Part shown: positions 10,401 to 17,205 of the stretch, one piece after another
How positions within the stretch are numbered: position 1 is the stretch's first letter
Layout of the letters: the number at the start of each line of letters is the position of its first letter
Assembly: GCA_946478675.1 (NCBI GenBank)
Contig: CAMLEF010000018.1
Location: 1 to 26,332, forward strand
Source of the DNA: an uncultured Flavobacteriales bacterium
Lineage (GTDB): Bacteria > Bacteroidota > Bacteroidia > Palsa-965
Reading direction: 5' to 3'
DNA: 26,332 nt
Notes under the pieces: model-generated
The model's database searches: none
Seen by the model: only the letters and a program-made list of their open reading frames with translations
What the model was told of the DNA's origin: nothing
Program-made: the position numbers and the translations under genes

Positions 10401-12774
10401 AGCCGACAGGGCCCGGACGCGTATCGTTATCATAGTCGGTCGTAATGCCGGAGATCGTAGTCCCACCGCTTTCGAGAGGAGAAACTGTTGCTGCCACGAG
10501 ATGGAGGAACTGCGCGGAGGAACCCGTGGTGCTGGCAAAGGCCGGGTTCACAGAGAAAGAGGACGCGTCACGCGGAGCAACCCGGGTCTTGTAGGCTGCC
10601 AGGGTCTGGTCGCTGTTGGTACCGTCATAGAAAATCAGGTTTGCGGCGCTCGGGGTTCCGGCATACAAGGAGTTATTGTTCGACGTGCCGGCATAAGATC
10701 CCAACGTTGTTCCCGTACGTCGGTAAGCGACACTAACCCCGGTACCCGTAGCTACAGACAAGTTTACTACAAGGTTATTGCGCATATCAACCGTAGGCGA
10801 CGTGCTCGTATAAATGCCTGCCGAGCCGAAACCGGTGCCTGAGCTTGTTGCATTCAGATAAACCGTGTTATAATAGAGGTTGCTGGTAGTAGATCCCTGG
10901 ACATTGACACCCTGCACAGCGGTTCCGGTAGTGGATGCGGGCGCGGAAAGATTACCGATGTAATTATTTGAAATTGTAACAGTGGTCCCGGAACTGATGT
11001 AAATACCGTTGACCACTCCGCCCGATCCGCCGGCAGAAATTCCGTAGATCTTATTTTTTGCAATAGCGATCGTGTTGCCGCTCGCAGAATAAATACCATA
11101 GCAGGTTGCAACCGGTGCGCTGCTCAGGTTAAAAATCTGGTTACCCGTCCAGTTTTTCACCGAGGAACCCGTCGTGTTGGTATAAATGCCGCCGACCGTG
11201 TTGCTGGTCGAAGTATTCGTTCCACCAATAGAAAGGTTGCTGAAGGTATTGTTCGTGATGGTTTCTCCGGTCGGACTGGCCAGGTTGTAATAGCCATATA
11301 CGGAAGAAGAGCTGCTGCCGGAAGTCGACGGGATCGTGTTATTATCAACAGTATTTCCACTGACCGTAAAAATGGAGGTTCCGTTTTTAATACAATATAA
11401 AGTTCCCGACGCTCCCGTAATCTGGTTGCCGGTAAGGGTATTGTTGTTAACTGTCGTGTTGGTCGGTGAGGCCGAAGAAACAATCAATTGCAAGGTACAG
11501 CCTGCGCCGGATGCGATATTGTTCGTAATCGTATTGTTATTCATGTTCAGGTTCGTCGCTGAGGCTGACGAGCTGATCATCGAAATGGTTCCGGAGCCGG
11601 GAATATTGCTGCCGGTCACCGTGTTATTGGAAATATTTACGGTAGCCGCCGAAGAGGAACTGGCAATACCATTGAACGTACCTGACGTAGAAGTCGAATA
11701 AGTACAATTCTGAATCGTGTTGAATGTAATATTGACCGTATTGGAAGCAGCAGTGGAACCAATGCCGTTATCAATAGCGTTAACGGTACTGGTCGTCGCC
11801 CCACCATTCAGGGTTACGGTATTATGCGTAATGTCCGCATTGGCACTGGTAGCAGCCTGTGCATAAATACCGCGAAGCGTGGTTCCGTGGTTGACTCCCG
11901 AACCGTTATTATTATTGATCGTATTCCAGGAAATATTAATGCTCCACTGGTTATTGGCACGAATGCCGGCCGCAGGGTTAGTTGTTCCGCCGCCACCAAA
12001 GTTTACTACAGTATTGCCGGTTCCCGATGAGGTGCCACCAATGTCGTTGCCGGTATCCCCCAGGGTAAACGGGCTCGAAGCGGAATAACCATTAAGAACA
12101 ATCCCATAGTTAGCGTTCTGAACGATATTGGAATAAATACGATTGGAAGAGTTGGTACCAGAAGCTGCAGTAGGAGTGATAGCCGTCGTAGCAGCAGTAG
12201 GCGTTGCGTTAACAACAAGAATACAAACAGACCCGTCTACCATCGGGGCGCTGGCACTTGCGTTGTTGACACGATTCAGCGTTACCACACAATTTTTGAT
12301 CGTGTTGTTTTGCGCGCCGTCCGTTGCACTGTTCTTGAAAAGACCGTAACCGTATTCCATCGTTGCCGGATTGGCCGTATTCGGATCGGCCAGGTCGATG
12401 CCATCGATGGTCACATAATCCGAACCCTGGAAACTCCAGATGCCATCGGGCGCTGCCGACGAAGGCGTCGCCGTACCACCGCCATAAGCAGTGATCACCG
12501 GATTGGCGCCGGCCCCGCTTTTCTGGAAGATGATCGGGTTGGCAGCAGTACCGGTTGCGGTCATATTGATGCGCGCGGTAATCGTTTCCGTGTAATTGGC
12601 AGCGACGTTAAACGTTACGCCGCCTGCGCCTACACCTTGCGTATTCAGATCCTGAACAGCGAGTGCAATGGTTGCATAATCGCCAGGAATGTTCTTGGTG
12701 CCCGTCAGCTGCGCATGCAGACCGCCCGTTACCAATGCAACAATAAATAAGGTCAGAAGTGTAATCCTTCTCAT
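4402..12774 (-). CDS. Giant modular T9SS-exported surface protein (beta-helix, Ig/PKD-like repeats, P domain)
   Basis: This is a complete 2790-residue protein. The ATG at 12774 is chosen because it begins a clear signal peptide (MRRITLLTLFIVALVTGGLHA). The frame extends upstream to a TTG at 12867, but a promoter lies inside that extension. In order: a beta-helix (about 25-810, opening GDYATIALAVQDLN and closing APDIGADEFDG); Ig-like and jelly-roll-like segments, including SPFYHLYGGLKDQFL; Ig-like pairs with FNWYAA and ESPRTPVTVTV; a MAM/jelly-roll-like domain (about 1380-1565); a proprotein-convertase P-like domain (about 1830-1990, INHTWDSDLRINVMSP); PKD-like repeats; five GNDVTQCGGTVTLDAQ-type repeats; and a T9SS type A sorting domain (about 2715-2790, YPNPNLGVFTIDL). 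No protease or glycosidase catalytic site was recognised. Known relatives are called adhesins or large gliding-associated proteins; adhesion is inferred. Its own promoter and terminator suggest a single-gene transcript. Confidence 0.93.
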   Translation of the reverse strand: MRRITLLTLFIVALVTGGLHAQLTGTKNIPGDYATIALAVQDLNTQGVGAGGVTFNVAANYTETITARINMTATGTAANPIIFQKSGAGANPVITAYGGGTATPSSAAPDGIWSFQGSDYVTIDGIDLADPNTANPATMEYGYGLFKNSATDGAQNNTIKNCVVTLNRVNNASASAPMVDGSVCILVVNATPTAATTAITPTAASGTNSSNRIYSNIVQNANYGIVLNGYSASSPFTLGDTGNDIGGTSSGTGNTVVNFGGGGTTNPAAGIRANNQWSINISWNTINNNNGSGVNHGTTLRGIYAQAATSANADITHNTVTLNGGATTSTVNAIDNGIGSTAASNTVNITFNTIQNCTYSTSTSGTFNGIASSSSAATVNISNNTVTGSNIPGSGTISMISSSASATNLNMNNNTITNNIASGAGCTLQLIVSSASPTNTTVNNNTLTGNQITGASGTLYCIKNGTSIFTVSGNTVDNNTIPSTSGSSSSSVYGYYNLASPTGETITNNTFSNLSIGGTNTSTSNTVGGIYTNTTGSSVKNWTGNQIFNLSSAPVATCYGIYSASGNTIAIAKNKIYGISAGGSGGVVNGIYISSGTTVTISNNYIGNLSAPASTTGTAVQGVNVQGSTTSNLYYNTVYLNATSSGTGFGSAGIYTSTSPTVDMRNNLVVNLSVATGTGVSVAYRRTGTTLGSYAGTSNNNSLYAGTPSAANLIFYDGTNSDQTLAAYKTRVAPRDASSFSVNPAFASTTGSSAQFLHLVAATVSPLESGGTTISGITTDYDNDTRPGPVGSINGGATAPDIGADEFDGAPAVPVINSVSASPSGTQCTATARTITANVTPVAPLASVILNYSFNGVAQTPITMTGGNPNAASAWTATLPAATPVNATVTWSVTASDGSLSSTMSGTSYTDAPTFGLTLTATATPATVCTGSTTVLNAAIFSSGTATLGAGGSTASSYESPFYHLYGGLKDQFLVKASELTALGLQPGNITSLGLDVTTGGGTYNTFEVNIAPVGSTSALTTTLVNSGFTTVYSAASYTPVSNSINTITFSTPFNWDGVSNIVIQFCWSNNNTGGTSNYVKYDALSYVCHAYYRADSQTAAALCGTTTGTNTTSNRPKFIFGGTIRTVPGTVAWSDGVSTIGTSNPFSATVSANTTYSGVVTLSGCPLTSNNVAVTVLPLPTAPTATNSNQCGVGVPTASVASAAGPAGNGTFNWYAASTGGTALQSGTSATYTTSISTTTTFYVSETGTNGCESPRTPVTVTVATPDPVSAVSTPTAVCIGGSISLSSANTAASPVNNYDTYTWSSTTGSGASSPVSGSTVSVTPTAAGTYVYTVVANETSSGCSSSNTISVTVNSLPPVPVPTATPSTVCAGSTVNLNMTATQNLLTETFEAFPLTQFTVTGTGVTASQNTTYFQQGASSVRMQYTASADGSLALSSNINLTGYSSATLTFQHICATEAGWDYGYVQYSLDGGVTWTSFPTSSYTGTGTLRNSVVSFDKSSYSDWDSQLSSSSATPTNALWKLETINLTPYVGNSQFRIRFRETSDSGVQYYGWLIDNVVVTATPTQTYSWTSSPAGFTSSVQNPTDNPTVTTTYNAIVTGSTGCTSTAPVTVTVLPLPAAPTATNSNQCGVGIPTASVASAAGPAGNGTFNWYAAPSGGTPLQSGTSTTYTTTISSTTTFYVSEGGTNSCESPRTPVTVTVTTADPVSATSTPTVICLGASISLTSANTAGSPTNTYNTFAWSSAAGSGASTPVSGNPATVTPTAAGAYTYTVVATETSTGCAASNTIAVTVNALPATPTFTNPTPSMCVGGAATQLNVNNFATSVAASTQSATAASGTISAPVPDNNLTTGVTNNLTISGVPANATITDISVNFNINHTWDSDLRINVMSPSGSVLNLANSVGSSGDNFTNTVVSSSASTAISSGSAPFTGTFLPSGATGVGPAPYTSNIASFTPLLSSNTNGTWTIWIGDGASGDVGTLTSWSVTISYTVPVNTITWSPSTNLFNDAAATIAYTGTSQNPVYGNPPSTATYTVTVTDANTCTSSAPITLTVNPLPTVTATAANSAICTGSTTTLTGNGAVTYSWMPGSLSGTTVTVSPTATTTYTVTGTNASGCTNTATVAVTVNPLPTVTTTSTLTTICNGNSTSITGNGATSYLWNPGALTGTTVTVSPTVTTTYTVTGTDANTCSNTATVTVTVNPLPVVTLASPVTHFCTGGSVTLTGTSGGTSQWYLNGVAIPGANSNTYVATTAGVYNMTKTNVNGCADSAAVGLTITEDALPVVSLGNDVTQCGGTVTLDAQNPGETYLWSDNSTNQTLAAAASGIYWVDVTNAAGCTTRDSITVTINATPVVNLGADQSICSGTVTLDAQNAGDNYLWNDNSTNQTLTATTSGIYWVDVTNSFGCTTRDSVTVTINSSPVVSLGNDVTQCGGTVTLDAQNPGETYLWSDNSTNQTLAAAASGIYWVDVTNAAGCTTRDSITVTINATPVVNLGADQSICSGTVTLDAQNAGDSYLWNDNSTNQTLTATTSGIYWVDVTNSFGCTTRDSVTITINSNPVVALGNDMTQCGGTVTLDAQNAGATYLWSDSSTNQTLTVSSSGTYYVTVTSTGGCTASDTINVTINTLPTVTFAMTPDSICVNDAPLSLVGAPAGGAFSGPGVTGSSFDPTSLNGLQTITYTYTDVNGCTGTANDNIVVDACTGIADPVAGGVNISVYPNPNLGVFTIDLGYVPANPVQIDITNSIGQLVQSFQMTGTTKQVDLGIYEGGLYMVRITDGNSVTVVHVVKQ
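4903..5927 (-). repeat. Array of five Ig/PKD-like repeats with a 414-base tandem duplication
   Basis: Five repeats of about 69 residues lie head to tail in the giant protein. Repeats 1 and 3 are near-identical, as are 2 and 4, so the DNA is a tandem duplication of a two-repeat unit of 414 bases (about 5101-5514 and 5515-5928). The stretch 5339-5499 matches 5753-5913 without a difference that I could find. The fifth repeat (about 4903-5100) is more diverged. Each repeat has a conserved Cys pair (Q-C-G-G or I-C-S-G, and G-C-T-T), a YLW core and a TRDS strand. The near-identity implies a recent duplication or gene conversion. Confidence 0.9.
7385..9245 (-). repeat. Two diverged Ig-like domain pairs about 1320 bases apart
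   Basis: Segments at about 7385-7925 and 8700-9245 encode the same two-domain module: first NSNQCGVG...FNWYAA...ESPRTPVTVTV, then a PVSA-type domain ending in TYTVVATET or VYTVVANET. They align in frame at an offset near 1320 bases but differ at many third positions, so this duplication is older than the 414-base one. The MAM/jelly-roll-like domain sits between the copies. Confidence 0.8.
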
Positions 12775-12853
12775 GGGAAAATTGGGTTGTTTCTGAATTT
12801 TTCTCGGAATAAATCCGGGGTCTGTTCCCTGTAATTTGGGGTTACAAGGGCGC

Positions 12854-12883
12854 CAAAAATAGGCCAAACAACTGTTAAAACAA
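12854..12883 (-). promoter_or_regulatory. Bacteroidota-type promoter of the 2790-residue giant gene
   Basis: On the minus strand, TTG (12883 to 12881) is followed after 19 bases by TATTTTTG (12861 to 12854). This matches the TTG-N19-TAnnTTTG consensus of Bacteroidota. Transcription would start near 12848, leaving a leader of about 75 bases before the ATG at 12774. The position inside the upstream TTG-initiated extension argues against that longer start. Confidence 0.7.
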
Positions 12884-13027
12884 CTGATCCAGATTGCTTT
12901 TTCGGCGCAGAAAATCGAAACGTCTCCTTATTCTAAGGAAATTTTAAGAAAGTAGTCGATGAGTGGTAGGAATCACCGGACGAGCGGTATTATCAAAACC
13001 ACATTATTGGTGCAATGTGCAAAACTT

Positions 13028-13840
13028 TTAATCAACAAAAATGTCGGTCATCAGTTCTCCGCCGGGCGTAACGGCATACCCGGAAAGATCGGTCACACCA
13101 TTTATTGCAAGCACATCTTCATCAATAAAAAAATGACCGCTTTCTTTTCCATTGAAAATAAAATACGCCGCGTCCGCTACGACTTCCGGCTTGCGCGATT
13201 TTTTTATCAGCTCGTCACCGCCTAAAATATTCTGCACCGCTGCCGTTGCGATCGTCGTGCGCGGCCAGAGCGAATTCACCGCGATGTTGTCTTTCTGCAA
13301 CTCGTGCGAAAGGCCGAGCGTCAGCATGCTCATGCCGAATTTGCTGATCGTGTACGGCGCAAAATGCGTGAACCATTTTTTATCGAGACTTAGCGGCGGC
13401 GACAGCGTGAGAATGTGCGCGCACGATGATTTTTTCAAATGAGGAATGCAATGCCGCGAAACAAGATACGTGCCGCGCGTGTTGATGTCCTGCATCAGAT
13501 CATATTGCTTCAGCGGCAGCATCGACGGCGGAGAAAGATTGATCGCGCTCGCGTTATTGACGAGGATATCGATGCCGCCGAATTGTTTTACTGCTGCAGC
13601 AACGGCGTCAACGACCTGGCTTTCTTCGCGGATGTCGCATTTCACGGCGAGCGCCTTCCCTCCTGCCCTTTCGATCTCTTCCGCTGCAGTGAAAATGGTG
13701 CCTTCCAGCTTCGGATGCGGCTCCGTTGTTTTCGCTGCGATAACGATGTTCGCGCCTTCTTTCGCCATGCGGAGAGCAATTGCTTTCCCGATGCCGCGGC
13801 TGCCGCCGGTGATAAAAACTGTTTTGCCGTTGAAGTTCAT
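13028..13840 (-). CDS. Short-chain dehydrogenase/reductase, HSDL2-like
   Basis: This 270-residue protein has the classical SDR layout: the cofactor-binding TGGSRGIG at residues 11-18, NNAS at 95-98, and a catalytic Ser147, Tyr163 and Lys167 (YTISK). The resemblance to the N-terminal domain of hydroxysteroid dehydrogenase-like protein 2 is strong as I recall that family, with IVIAAKT, PHPKLEGTI, TAAEEIE, DILVNNASAI, NTRGTYL and SLWPRT. The sterol-carrier domain found in animal HSDL2 is absent. It would catalyse NAD(P)-dependent oxidation or reduction of an unknown, possibly lipid-related, substrate in the cytoplasm. It starts 14 bases after the stop of the SpoIIE-type phosphatase on the same strand, so the two are probably cotranscribed. 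No clear terminator follows it. The exact substrate is not deducible. Confidence 0.9.
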   Translation of the reverse strand: MNFNGKTVFITGGSRGIGKAIALRMAKEGANIVIAAKTTEPHPKLEGTIFTAAEEIERAGGKALAVKCDIREESQVVDAVAAAVKQFGGIDILVNNASAINLSPPSMLPLKQYDLMQDINTRGTYLVSRHCIPHLKKSSCAHILTLSPPLSLDKKWFTHFAPYTISKFGMSMLTLGLSHELQKDNIAVNSLWPRTTIATAAVQNILGGDELIKKSRKPEVVADAAYFIFNGKESGHFFIDEDVLAINGVTDLSGYAVTPGGELMTDIFVD

Positions 13841-13854
13841 TGGGTTTCTTTTTT

Positions 13855-15948
13855 TCAGATAACAAGATGAATGAGCGTCATGTCGTCGGTTTGCTCATGC
13901 CCCGCTTTCCAGCTTTCGAACGCTTCTGCGAAAACGCGCTCCCGCTCCGTGATGGATTTATGGGCATGATCGGCAATGAGCTCTCGCAGCCGCTTCGACA
14001 TAAACTTTTTCGCTTCGGGACCGCCGAACTGATCGGTGATGCCGTCGGAAAATAAATACAGCTGCACCGGCACACTGACGTCAATTTCCGTCTCGGTGTA
14101 AGGCGCATTTTTAGGCAGCGTCGATCCGATGGAGATCTTATCCGGCGTGATCGAGCGGAAAGCATGATCCTGCCAGATATACACGGGGCGCGCAGCAGAT
14201 GCGATCACTACTTTCTTCTTCACCGGATCGTGCAGGAGCAGCGTGATGTCCATGCCGTCGTTCACGCTCCGGGTTTCCGTCGACTCGTTCAGCATGCGGA
14301 TGAGCTGATCGTGCAGGCGGTCCAGCAATGGCCCCGGCCGCGGATCATTTTCGCGCGAGAAAACCTGGTTGAGCAGCGAAGAGCCGAGCATGCTCATCAA
14401 CGCGCCCGGAACACCATGACCCGTGCAATCCGCAACAGCGAGATAACGCTTATCACCTGCGCCGCCCGTAATCCAGAAAAAATCGCCGCTGATGATGTCG
14501 CGCGGGCGGAAGTAGACGAACGATTGCGGGAACAGCGAATGCAAACGATCCGGCGACGGCAGCACGGCATTCTGGATGCGCGTAGCGTAGTTGATGCTGT
14601 CGACGATCTCGTGGTTCTTTTCTTCGATGAGCTTTTTCTGCGCCGCGATCGCATCGTTCTTCTCCTGCAGGATGCGGTTGTCGCGTTGCTTGCGGATATA
14701 CCGCGCGATCATGATAAAAAGAAAGACCAGCAGCACCACACCGGCGCTGATAAAAATGATCCGCAACAACCGGTCGCGCTGGATGCGGGCGTCGGAAGCG
14801 GCGTTCTTTGCTTCGAGCAGCTCGATCTGCTTTTGCCGCTGCGCCGTTTCATATTTCTGCGAAACTTCGTCGATTGCCTTTGCCTTTTCTTCGTCGTACA
14901 GCTTGCTCTTCAGGTCGCTGGAAATGCGGAGATAAAAAGCGGCATTGGCAAAATCCTTTTCGAGGTAATACAATTCGCCCAGCTCGCCGGCAGATTCCTT
15001 CGTATGGTAATCATCCTGCAGGCCGACCGACAGATCGTAAGCGCGCTTATATTCTGCAATCGCCTTTTCGTTCTGGTTTTGGGTAACGTAAAGATTTCCC
15101 AGTGAAAAGACCGCCGTGAGCACGCGGAAGTTGTCTTTCCGGCGTTCCGCCATAGCCAGCGATTGCCGGATGAACTGCTCCGCTTCGCCGTAACGTTTCG
15201 TATTGGTCAGCAGCGCCCCGATATTGTTGTAGGAAACGATCAGCTGCGTTGAATCACCGAGCTGGCGAAACATCTCGAGCGCGCGCAACTCATACTTGTA
15301 AGCGGAATCGTATTGCTGTTTATTGCTGTAATAGAGGCCGATATTGTCGAGGTTCGACGCAATGCTGACGGAATCCTTACGGTGCTCAAACAGCTCGAGC
15401 GATTGCTGCGTGTAGAAGATCGCCTTGTCGTAATCGCGGGTGTAAAAATACATGGAGCCGCAGTGCTGCTTGAGCATCGCCAGCGCCGTCGTATCACGCA
15501 GCTTTTCAGCGACCGCAATTCCATCAAAAAATGCTTTCGAGGCATTTGGAAAATCGCCGGCACGTGTGAGCGCAAGTCCTGTGTGATTGTATGCGTAAGC
15601 CAGGATTTTCAGCAGACCTTTTTCTTTCGCAAAGGTGATCGTCGAATCGAGGCTCGCTACTGCCGCATCGTTTTTCCCGATGGTACGATAGAACCGTCCG
15701 AGCGTGAGCCGCTCTTTCGCTGCCAGCGAATCATCGCCGCCGGTCAATGCAACGGAAACCGCCAGCCGCAGTAATTTTTCCGCTTCGTCGGGTTGATCTT
15801 TTTTCTTCGTCGTCGCCAGCGAATCGAGGATCGCGACCTGCACTTTCAGCGGCTTCCCCTGCACCAGCGGGCGATAGGCCACCGGCACCTGCGCGCACAA
15901 TCCTCCGCACAACAAAAGCAACAACAACAGAACGGAGCGGCGCAGCAT
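13855..15948 (-). CDS. TPR-containing membrane protein with SpoIIE/PP2C-type serine phosphatase domain
   Basis: The protein has 697 residues. A signal peptide (about 1-19, MLRRSVLLLLLLLCGGLCA) leads to a periplasmic region of TPR repeats (about 75-350, e.g. SNLDNIGLYYSNKQQYDSA, SYNNIGALLTNTKRYGEAE). A coiled-coil-like stretch, one membrane helix (about 393-417) and a second coiled coil precede the C-terminal phosphatase domain (about 450-697). Metal-binding motifs of the family are present: SGDFFW, ADCTGHGVPGALMS, SDGITDQ and a final TDDMTLI. In this family the domain dephosphorylates a protein serine or threonine, often an anti-sigma antagonist in a partner-switching cascade. No kinase or antagonist gene lies nearby, so the target is unknown. 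The TPR region probably senses a protein partner in the periplasm. It precedes the SDR gene in a likely operon and has a -7 box only a few bases before its ATG. Confidence 0.93.
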   Translation of the reverse strand: MLRRSVLLLLLLLCGGLCAQVPVAYRPLVQGKPLKVQVAILDSLATTKKKDQPDEAEKLLRLAVSVALTGGDDSLAAKERLTLGRFYRTIGKNDAAVASLDSTITFAKEKGLLKILAYAYNHTGLALTRAGDFPNASKAFFDGIAVAEKLRDTTALAMLKQHCGSMYFYTRDYDKAIFYTQQSLELFEHRKDSVSIASNLDNIGLYYSNKQQYDSAYKYELRALEMFRQLGDSTQLIVSYNNIGALLTNTKRYGEAEQFIRQSLAMAERRKDNFRVLTAVFSLGNLYVTQNQNEKAIAEYKRAYDLSVGLQDDYHTKESAGELGELYYLEKDFANAAFYLRISSDLKSKLYDEEKAKAIDEVSQKYETAQRQKQIELLEAKNAASDARIQRDRLLRIIFISAGVVLLVFLFIMIARYIRKQRDNRILQEKNDAIAAQKKLIEEKNHEIVDSINYATRIQNAVLPSPDRLHSLFPQSFVYFRPRDIISGDFFWITGGAGDKRYLAVADCTGHGVPGALMSMLGSSLLNQVFSRENDPRPGPLLDRLHDQLIRMLNESTETRSVNDGMDITLLLHDPVKKKVVIASAARPVYIWQDHAFRSITPDKISIGSTLPKNAPYTETEIDVSVPVQLYLFSDGITDQFGGPEAKKFMSKRLRELIADHAHKSITERERVFAEAFESWKAGHEQTDDMTLIHLVI

Positions 15949-15952
15949 GAAG

Positions 15953-15960
15953 CAAAAGTA
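15953..15960 (-). promoter_or_regulatory. -7 promoter element of the phosphatase-SDR operon
   Basis: TACTTTTG on the minus strand (15960 to 15953) is an exact TAnnTTTG match just upstream of the ATG at 15948, so the transcript would be leaderless or nearly so. The position expected for the -33 TTG holds ATTA inside a repeat, so only half of the promoter is convincing. Confidence 0.55.
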
Positions 15961-15966
15961 GGAAAG

Positions 15967-16129
15967 ATCAATGTGCTAATGGGTTAATTTGCTAATGTGC
16001 CGATGCACTCAAAACCACGCACATTGAAAATTGAACATTCGTCAGAGAGAATATTTCAATTTTCAATCTTGAATGCGGGCCGCAAGTGCGTATTAGCACA
16101 TTAACCCATTAGCAAATTAGCACATTGAT
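15967..16129. repeat. Nested inverted repeats of octamer units in a divergent promoter region
   Basis: The outer arms are 15967-16000 and 16092-16129. Read inward from each end, both begin with ATCAATGTGCTAAT (14 bases, inverted with respect to each other). Both continue with octamers of the type NNGYTAAT in different order: GTGCTAAT, GGGTTAAT, TTGCTAAT, GTGC on the left; GTGCTAAT, TTGCTAAT, GGGTTAAT, GTGCTAAT on the right. Inside them is a perfect 13-base inverted repeat, ATTGAAAATTGAA (16023-16035) with its complement at 16055-16067, with a 19-base loop. The two -7 boxes lie just outside the outer arms. Confidence 0.85.
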
Positions 16130-16137
16130 TACCTTCG
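16130..16137 (+). promoter_or_regulatory. -7 promoter element of the VOC gene
   Basis: TACCTTCG is a one-mismatch match to TAnnTTTG and ends five bases before the ATG at 16143. This spacing implies a very short leader and favours 16143 over the in-frame TTG at 16125. No -33 TTG is seen at the right distance; the octamer repeat occupies that place. Confidence 0.45.
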
Positions 16138-16142
16138 CACCC

Positions 16143-17204
16143 ATGAGCAAACCCATCATCTCCGGCATTCAGCAGATCGGCATCGGTATTCCCGACGTGC
16201 AGGCTGCTTTCAAATGGTATCGCCAGAATTTCGGCATGGACGTTCCGGTGTTCGAAGAAGCGGCGGAAGCGAACCTGATGCTGCCGTACACCGGCGGAAA
16301 ACCGCATCAGCGCCATGCGATCCTCGCGGTGAACATGAAAGGCGGCGGCGGATTCGAGATCTGGCAATACACGAGCCGTACGCCGGTTCCCGTTTCGTTC
16401 GAAATCCAGCTCGGCGATCTCGGCCATTTCGTGACGCGCATGAAATCGTCCGACGTGAAAGGTTCGTATGATTTCCTAAAAGCGCGCGGCGCAGAGCTGC
16501 TCAGCGAAGTGATGACTTCTCCCGACGGACAGCCGCATTTTTTCCTGCGCGATCCCTGGGGCAATATTTTCCAGGTGGTGCCGGGCCACGACTGGTTCGG
16601 GAAAGGCAAGCAGCTCACGGGCGGTCCTTCCGGCGCGCTGCTCGGCGTTTCCGACATGGAAAAGTCCATGAAATTTTACGGTGATATCCTCGGTTACGAT
16701 ACCGTGATCTACGACAAGACCGGCGTGTTCGACGACCTGAAAGGTTTGCCTGGCGGTACTGCGGAAGTGCGCCGCGTGCTGCTGAAGCATTCGAAGCCCC
16801 GCGCAGGCGCTTTCTCCCGATTGCTTGGCTCAAGCATGATGGAGCTGATCCAGGTGAAGAACCGCGCGCCGCGCAAAATTTTCGAAGGACGCTGGTGGGG
16901 CGATCGCGGTTTTATTCATCTCTGCTTCGACATCATCGGCATGAAAGAGATGCAGGCGCTCTGCGAATCGAAAGGACATCCGTTCACCGTCGACAGCGCC
17001 AACAGCTTCGACATGGGAGAAGCGGCCGGCCACTTCAGCTACATCGAAGATCCGGACGGCACGCTCATCGAATTCGTCGAAACGCATAAAGTTCCCGTGC
17101 TGAAAAAGATCGGCTGGTACCTCAACCTGAAAAAACGTCCGGCAGAAAAACCGCTGGCGGATTGGATGGTGAAGTCGATGGGGCTGAACCGGGTGAAGGA
17201 TTAA
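16143..17204 (+). CDS. Two-domain VOC (glyoxalase/bleomycin-resistance/dioxygenase fold) protein
   Basis: This 353-residue protein starts at MSKPIIS. It contains two VOC modules, about residues 5-140 (GIGIPDVQAAFKWYRQNFG ... DPWGNIFQVV) and 160-312 (LGVSDMEKSMKFYGDILGYD ... EDPDGTLIEFVE). The usual metal-ligand positions are only partly kept. Module 1 has Gln where the opening His is common and Gln (FQVV) where the closing Glu is common. Module 2 keeps Glu (IEFVE) and a His in RGFIHLCFD but lacks the opening His. It could be a lyase, a dioxygenase-like enzyme or a binding protein; the substrate is unknown. It is divergent from the phosphatase operon and followed by an octamer repeat and a strong terminator, so it is probably transcribed alone. 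Confidence 0.88.
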   Translation: MSKPIISGIQQIGIGIPDVQAAFKWYRQNFGMDVPVFEEAAEANLMLPYTGGKPHQRHAILAVNMKGGGGFEIWQYTSRTPVPVSFEIQLGDLGHFVTRMKSSDVKGSYDFLKARGAELLSEVMTSPDGQPHFFLRDPWGNIFQVVPGHDWFGKGKQLTGGPSGALLGVSDMEKSMKFYGDILGYDTVIYDKTGVFDDLKGLPGGTAEVRRVLLKHSKPRAGAFSRLLGSSMMELIQVKNRAPRKIFEGRWWGDRGFIHLCFDIIGMKEMQALCESKGHPFTVDSANSFDMGEAAGHFSYIEDPDGTLIEFVETHKVPVLKKIGWYLNLKKRPAEKPLADWMVKSMGLNRVKD

Positions 17205-17205
17205 T

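Noticed and set aside
12927..12941. Short hairpin TCCTTA-TTC-TAAGGA as a terminator for the dehydrogenase gene
   Set aside because: The stem is only six AT-rich pairs and no T-run follows on the minus strand, so a terminator is not supported.
16125..16142. TTG start adding six residues to the VOC protein
   Set aside because: The TTG and the following codons overlap the -7 box (16130-16137), so transcription would start after it; the ATG at 16143 is the better start.
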